From: Variovorax ginsengisoli
Lineage (GTDB): Bacteria > Pseudomonadota > Gammaproteobacteria > Burkholderiales > Burkholderiaceae_C
Assembly (NCBI RefSeq): GCF_006438845.1
Contig: NZ_RCZJ01000002.1
Location: 1-64,000 of the forward strand
Length of the DNA: 64,000 bases
Direction of reading: 5' to 3'
Positions within the stretch are counted from its first letter, which is position 1. Each line of letters starts with the position of its first letter. The translations under genes were made by a program, and so were the position numbers. Below the pieces are notes generated by a model. The model did not search any database, was not told the origin of the DNA, and was given only the letters and a program-made list of their open reading frames with translations. This document shows positions 61,986-64,000 of this stretch, piece after piece.

Positions 61986-62042
61986 GACTTCAACTCCACC
62001 ACTAACGACGATGAACCTTTTCGGCAGCACGAGACATTCGCA

Positions 62043-62393
62043 ATGCCATCGAACTTCGCCTGCCCTTCCTGTCAGTCTCGGAGAACCATTCTGCGCGACA
62101 CAGGCAAGAAGGCCGGCGCAGCGATCGGCACCGTCGCCGGCCTGGCCGGCGGCATCTCCGGTGCGTTGTCCGACGCCATCACGGGCGCGGAGATCGGCAC
62201 GACCTTCGCCGCTGCTTCTACGACCGCCACAACACCCTTCGGCCTCGTGGCCGGCTCCATCCTTGGAGGCCTGAGCGGCGGGATCGCCGGCTGCGCCGTC
62301 GGCGCTGCACTCGGGGAGGCCGTTGACGACGTGATCCTGCGTAACCGTCGCTGCCTCGACTGCGGTCACACCTTCTCTGTTCCGCATAGCTGA
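62043..62393 (+). CDS. Glycine-zipper protein framed by a split zinc ribbon
   Basis: A 116-residue protein from the ATG at 62043 (an in-frame ATG at 61977 would add 22 residues). Near the N-terminus is FACPSCQSRRT and near the C-terminus RCLDCGHTF, two CxxC knuckles that together would make one zinc ribbon. Between them lie two glycine-rich hydrophobic segments with GxxxG spacing (AAIGTVAGLAGGISGAL and SILGGLSGGIAGCAVGAAL), which could form a membrane hairpin that brings the two knuckles together on one side. No function is known to me. It sits with DUF2958 and DUF932 genes, typical companions on integrative elements. Confidence 0.65.
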   Translation: MPSNFACPSCQSRRTILRDTGKKAGAAIGTVAGLAGGISGALSDAITGAEIGTTFAAASTTATTPFGLVAGSILGGLSGGIAGCAVGAALGEAVDDVILRNRRCLDCGHTFSVPHS

Positions 62394-62444
62394 TCGCCAT
62401 TCCTTCGCCGCTTCCCTTTCAACTCCTTTGTTCCGGACTTCCCC

Positions 62445-62797
62445 TTGGACCTCATAACCCCCCCCCGGGCTGCGCATCCAGTTACTGGCCGACGGCCATA
62501 CCGCGCGCCACGAATCGAGCTTCGATCCCTGGCCGTGCTCAAGTGGTTCAACCCGTGCGGCGGCGCCACCTGGCTGATCACCGAACTTGACCCGGACGAC
62601 GACAACATTGCCTATGGCCTCGCATACCTCGGACTTGGCCGCCCTCCGTTCCGGGCCATCTGTCCGTGTGGCGAGCTAGCCCTATCCGACTCATGCACGG
62701 CGCGTTGGGCATCGAGCGCGATCTGCACTGGCGTGCAGACAAACCCTTGAGCGCCTACGTGCGTCTGGCTAGGGCCTTGGGTCGCGTCGTTAGCTGA
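62445..62797 (+). pseudogene. DUF2958-domain gene broken by frameshifts
   Basis: The DUF2958 pattern can be followed only by changing frame. From a TTG at 62445 the C run at 62459-62466 shifts the frame to LRIQLLADGHTARHESSFDPWP. A second shift near 62538 leads to VLKWFNPCGGATWLITELD and GLAYLGLG. A third at about 62641-62655 leads to GHLSVWRASPIRLMHG, then ALGIERDLHWRADKPLSAY and a stop at 62795-62797. The family is about 110 residues long and common on plasmids and integrative elements. Three single-base shifts in 350 bp indicate decay, or sequencing errors at the C run. Confidence 0.7.
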
Positions 62798-62911
62798 ACC
62801 CATCGCTCACCGCCGCACAACGGCATTCGTTCCTCGAAGCCCGCCCCATGCGGACTTCTTCTTTCCGCTTCTCCATCCCTCACCTCAATCACCCCAGCAA
62901 AGGACATTCCC

Positions 62912-63877
62912 ATGGCACACCTCCTCCAGCAAATGGCCTACGTCGGCCAAACCCCGTGGCACGAACTGGGCAACCAATTGCCCCCGAAGCAGCCCCTCGA
63001 GGTCTGGGCGCGGCAAGCCGGCATGGATTGGCGCATCTGCGAGACCCCCGTGCGCTACATGGCCGAGCAGGCCGGCGCGCTCGGCTCCATCATGACCTTC
63101 GAGGACCAGAAGGTGCTCTACCGCAGCGACACCAAAGCCCCCCTGTCGGTCGTCGGTGGCCGCTACCAGATCGTGCAGCCCCGAGACGTGTTGGAGTTCT
63201 ACCGCGACCTCACCGAGGTTTCCGGCTTCGAGCTAGAGACCGCCGGGGTCCTCAAGGCCGGCAGGAAGTTCTGGGCCCTGGCGCGCACCGGTAAGGAAAC
63301 GGCGCTCAAGGGCAACGACACCGTGAAGGGCTACATCCTGCTGGCCACCTCCTGCGACGGCACCCTGGCCACCACCGCCACGCCGACAACCGTGCGGGTC
63401 GTGTGCAACAACACGCTGTCGATCGCGCTCAATGGTGCAAGCAGTGGCGTGCGGGTGCCCCACAGCACCACCTTCGATGCGCAAGCCGTCAAGCGGCAGC
63501 TCGGCATCGCCGTCTCCGGCTGGGACACGTTCATGTACCGGATGAAAACTTTGGCGGAGCGCAAGGTCAAGAGCCACGAATCCTTGAACTACTTTCTGCG
63601 CGTCCTGTGCCAGGTAGACGGCCACGCCAACAGCCAGAACCTCACCAACGAGCGCGCCCTGAAGAAGGTGCAGGAGCTCTACGAAGGCCGTGGCCGCGGT
63701 GCCGAACTCGGGGCGGCCAAGGGCACGGCATGGGGCCTGCTGTGCGCCGTGACCGAGTTCGTCGACCACGAGCGCCGTGCTCGCAACCAAGAGTACCGCC
63801 TCGAAAGCGCCTGGTTCGGCCAAGGGGCGGGACTCAAGCAACGCGCACTGGATGCGGCCCTCCAACTGGCGTCGTGA
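62912..63877 (+). CDS. DUF932-domain protein (phage/plasmid-associated)
   Basis: A 321-residue protein of the DUF932 / TIGR03299-like family, common on phages, plasmids and integrative elements. Typical features are TPWHELGNQLP near the N-terminus, then WRICETPVRYM, VVGGRYQIVQPRDVLEFYRDL, the later RVVCNNTLSIAL and the GTAWGLLCAVTEFVDHERR stretch near the C-terminus. Length is normal, so the gene looks intact. Its molecular role is unknown to me. With the neighbouring DUF2958 remnant it marks this segment as mobile-element backbone rather than core chromosome. Confidence 0.88.
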   Translation: MAHLLQQMAYVGQTPWHELGNQLPPKQPLEVWARQAGMDWRICETPVRYMAEQAGALGSIMTFEDQKVLYRSDTKAPLSVVGGRYQIVQPRDVLEFYRDLTEVSGFELETAGVLKAGRKFWALARTGKETALKGNDTVKGYILLATSCDGTLATTATPTTVRVVCNNTLSIALNGASSGVRVPHSTTFDAQAVKRQLGIAVSGWDTFMYRMKTLAERKVKSHESLNYFLRVLCQVDGHANSQNLTNERALKKVQELYEGRGRGAELGAAKGTAWGLLCAVTEFVDHERRARNQEYRLESAWFGQGAGLKQRALDAALQLAS

Positions 63878-63920
63878 CATCCCCTCCAGCACCACCCGCT
63901 CATCCGAACCCTGACGGCAC

Positions 63921-63960
63921 AAGCCCCGCCCCCTTCAAGGGACCGGGGCTTTGTGCTTTT
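63921..63960 (+). terminator. Terminator after the DUF932 gene
   Basis: AAGCCCCG (63921-63928) and CGGGGCTT (63944-63951) form an 8-bp stem with a 15-nt loop, followed by TTGTGCTTTT. It lies about 45 nt after the DUF932 stop. Confidence 0.65.
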
Positions 63961-64000
63961 GGGGTGCGCCAAGGACATGACTGATCAACCACGAAGAAAG

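Larger units (their letters stand above)
61613..62042. other. Region upstream of the methyltransferase operon
   Basis: About 430 bp between the start of the ribbon-helix-helix gene and the plus-strand glycine-zipper gene. It should hold divergent promoters. I see a strong hairpin at 61871-61910 and a possible small minus-strand gene at 61809-61985, listed separately, and nothing else definite. Confidence 0.4.
45965..64000. mobile_element. Genomic island integrated at ssrA (right end beyond window)
   Basis: The left boundary is the ssrA 3' remnant. To its right gene content changes from core metabolism to Gabija-like, McrBC and multi-methyltransferase loci and mobile-element genes (DUF2958, DUF932). 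No integrase is in the window. If this reading is right, an integrase and an intact minus-strand ssrA lie to the right of position 64000. Confidence 0.6.

Noticed and set aside
1..64000. CRISPR arrays, rRNA genes and intact tRNA genes
   Set aside because: I saw no regularly spaced repeats and no rRNA or complete tRNA sequence anywhere in the window.

Overview
The window is high-GC DNA with long, tightly packed genes that often overlap at ATGA or GTGA. The gene content fits a betaproteobacterium of the Burkholderiales, probably Comamonadaceae: a Bug/TctC-type periplasmic binding protein, IclR-controlled acyl-CoA gene sets, and a glnA - DUF4124 - ntrB - ntrC block. No species can be named from sequence alone.

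Positions 1-30311 hold accessory catabolism, arranged as three cassettes separated by gene-poor spacers of about 670 to 870 bp. (1) Positions 1-9467: a citryl-CoA lyase and an acyl-CoA synthetase on the minus strand, a shortened IclR protein, then an IclR-led plus-strand operon of acyl-CoA synthetase, thiolase, Bug binding protein, 3-hydroxyisobutyrate/threonate-type dehydrogenase and HpcH/HpaI aldolase. (2) Positions 10141-19480: an RpiR regulator, two class III aminotransferases, a complete polyamine-type ABC importer and a thiamine-diphosphate enzyme, suggesting import and deamination of an amino compound. (3) Positions 20348-30311: an IolC-DUF2090 kinase, a taurine/nitrate-type ABC importer, two SDR dehydrogenases, a sugar-phosphate isomerase, an Asp-type alpha/beta hydrolase and a LacI regulator. 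A perfect LacI-like palindrome precedes the kinase and a 13/14 copy lies inside it. This resembles an inositol-like route lacking the usual iolD, iolB and iolG neighbours.

Positions 30871-45875 look like core chromosome: xth, a lipoprotein, ntrC, ntrB, a DUF4124 protein, glnA (with a sigma-54 promoter and a probable NtrC site), a molybdopterin-binding domain protein, an EI24 membrane protein, a sterol-desaturase-family protein, a polysaccharide deacetylase, a beta-propeller protein, a RsuA-type pseudouridine synthase, gamma-glutamyltransferase and a methyltransferase.

At 45926-45978 there is a terminator followed, on the minus strand, by a 14-nt match to the 3' end of tmRNA (ssrA), with no tmRNA body beside it. 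I read this as the displaced target end of a genomic island integrated into ssrA; the island would run from about 45965 past the right edge. Its cargo is a defence cluster: a Gabija-like pair (OLD/TOPRIM nuclease plus UvrD-like helicase), McrBC whose McrB carries an inserted EVE-like domain, and a convergent operon of a ribbon-helix-helix protein followed by three different DNA methyltransferases. I cannot match that operon to a named system, and it is the best candidate here for something undescribed. The right end has mobile-element genes: a glycine-zipper protein framed by a split zinc ribbon, a frameshifted DUF2958 gene and an intact DUF932 gene.
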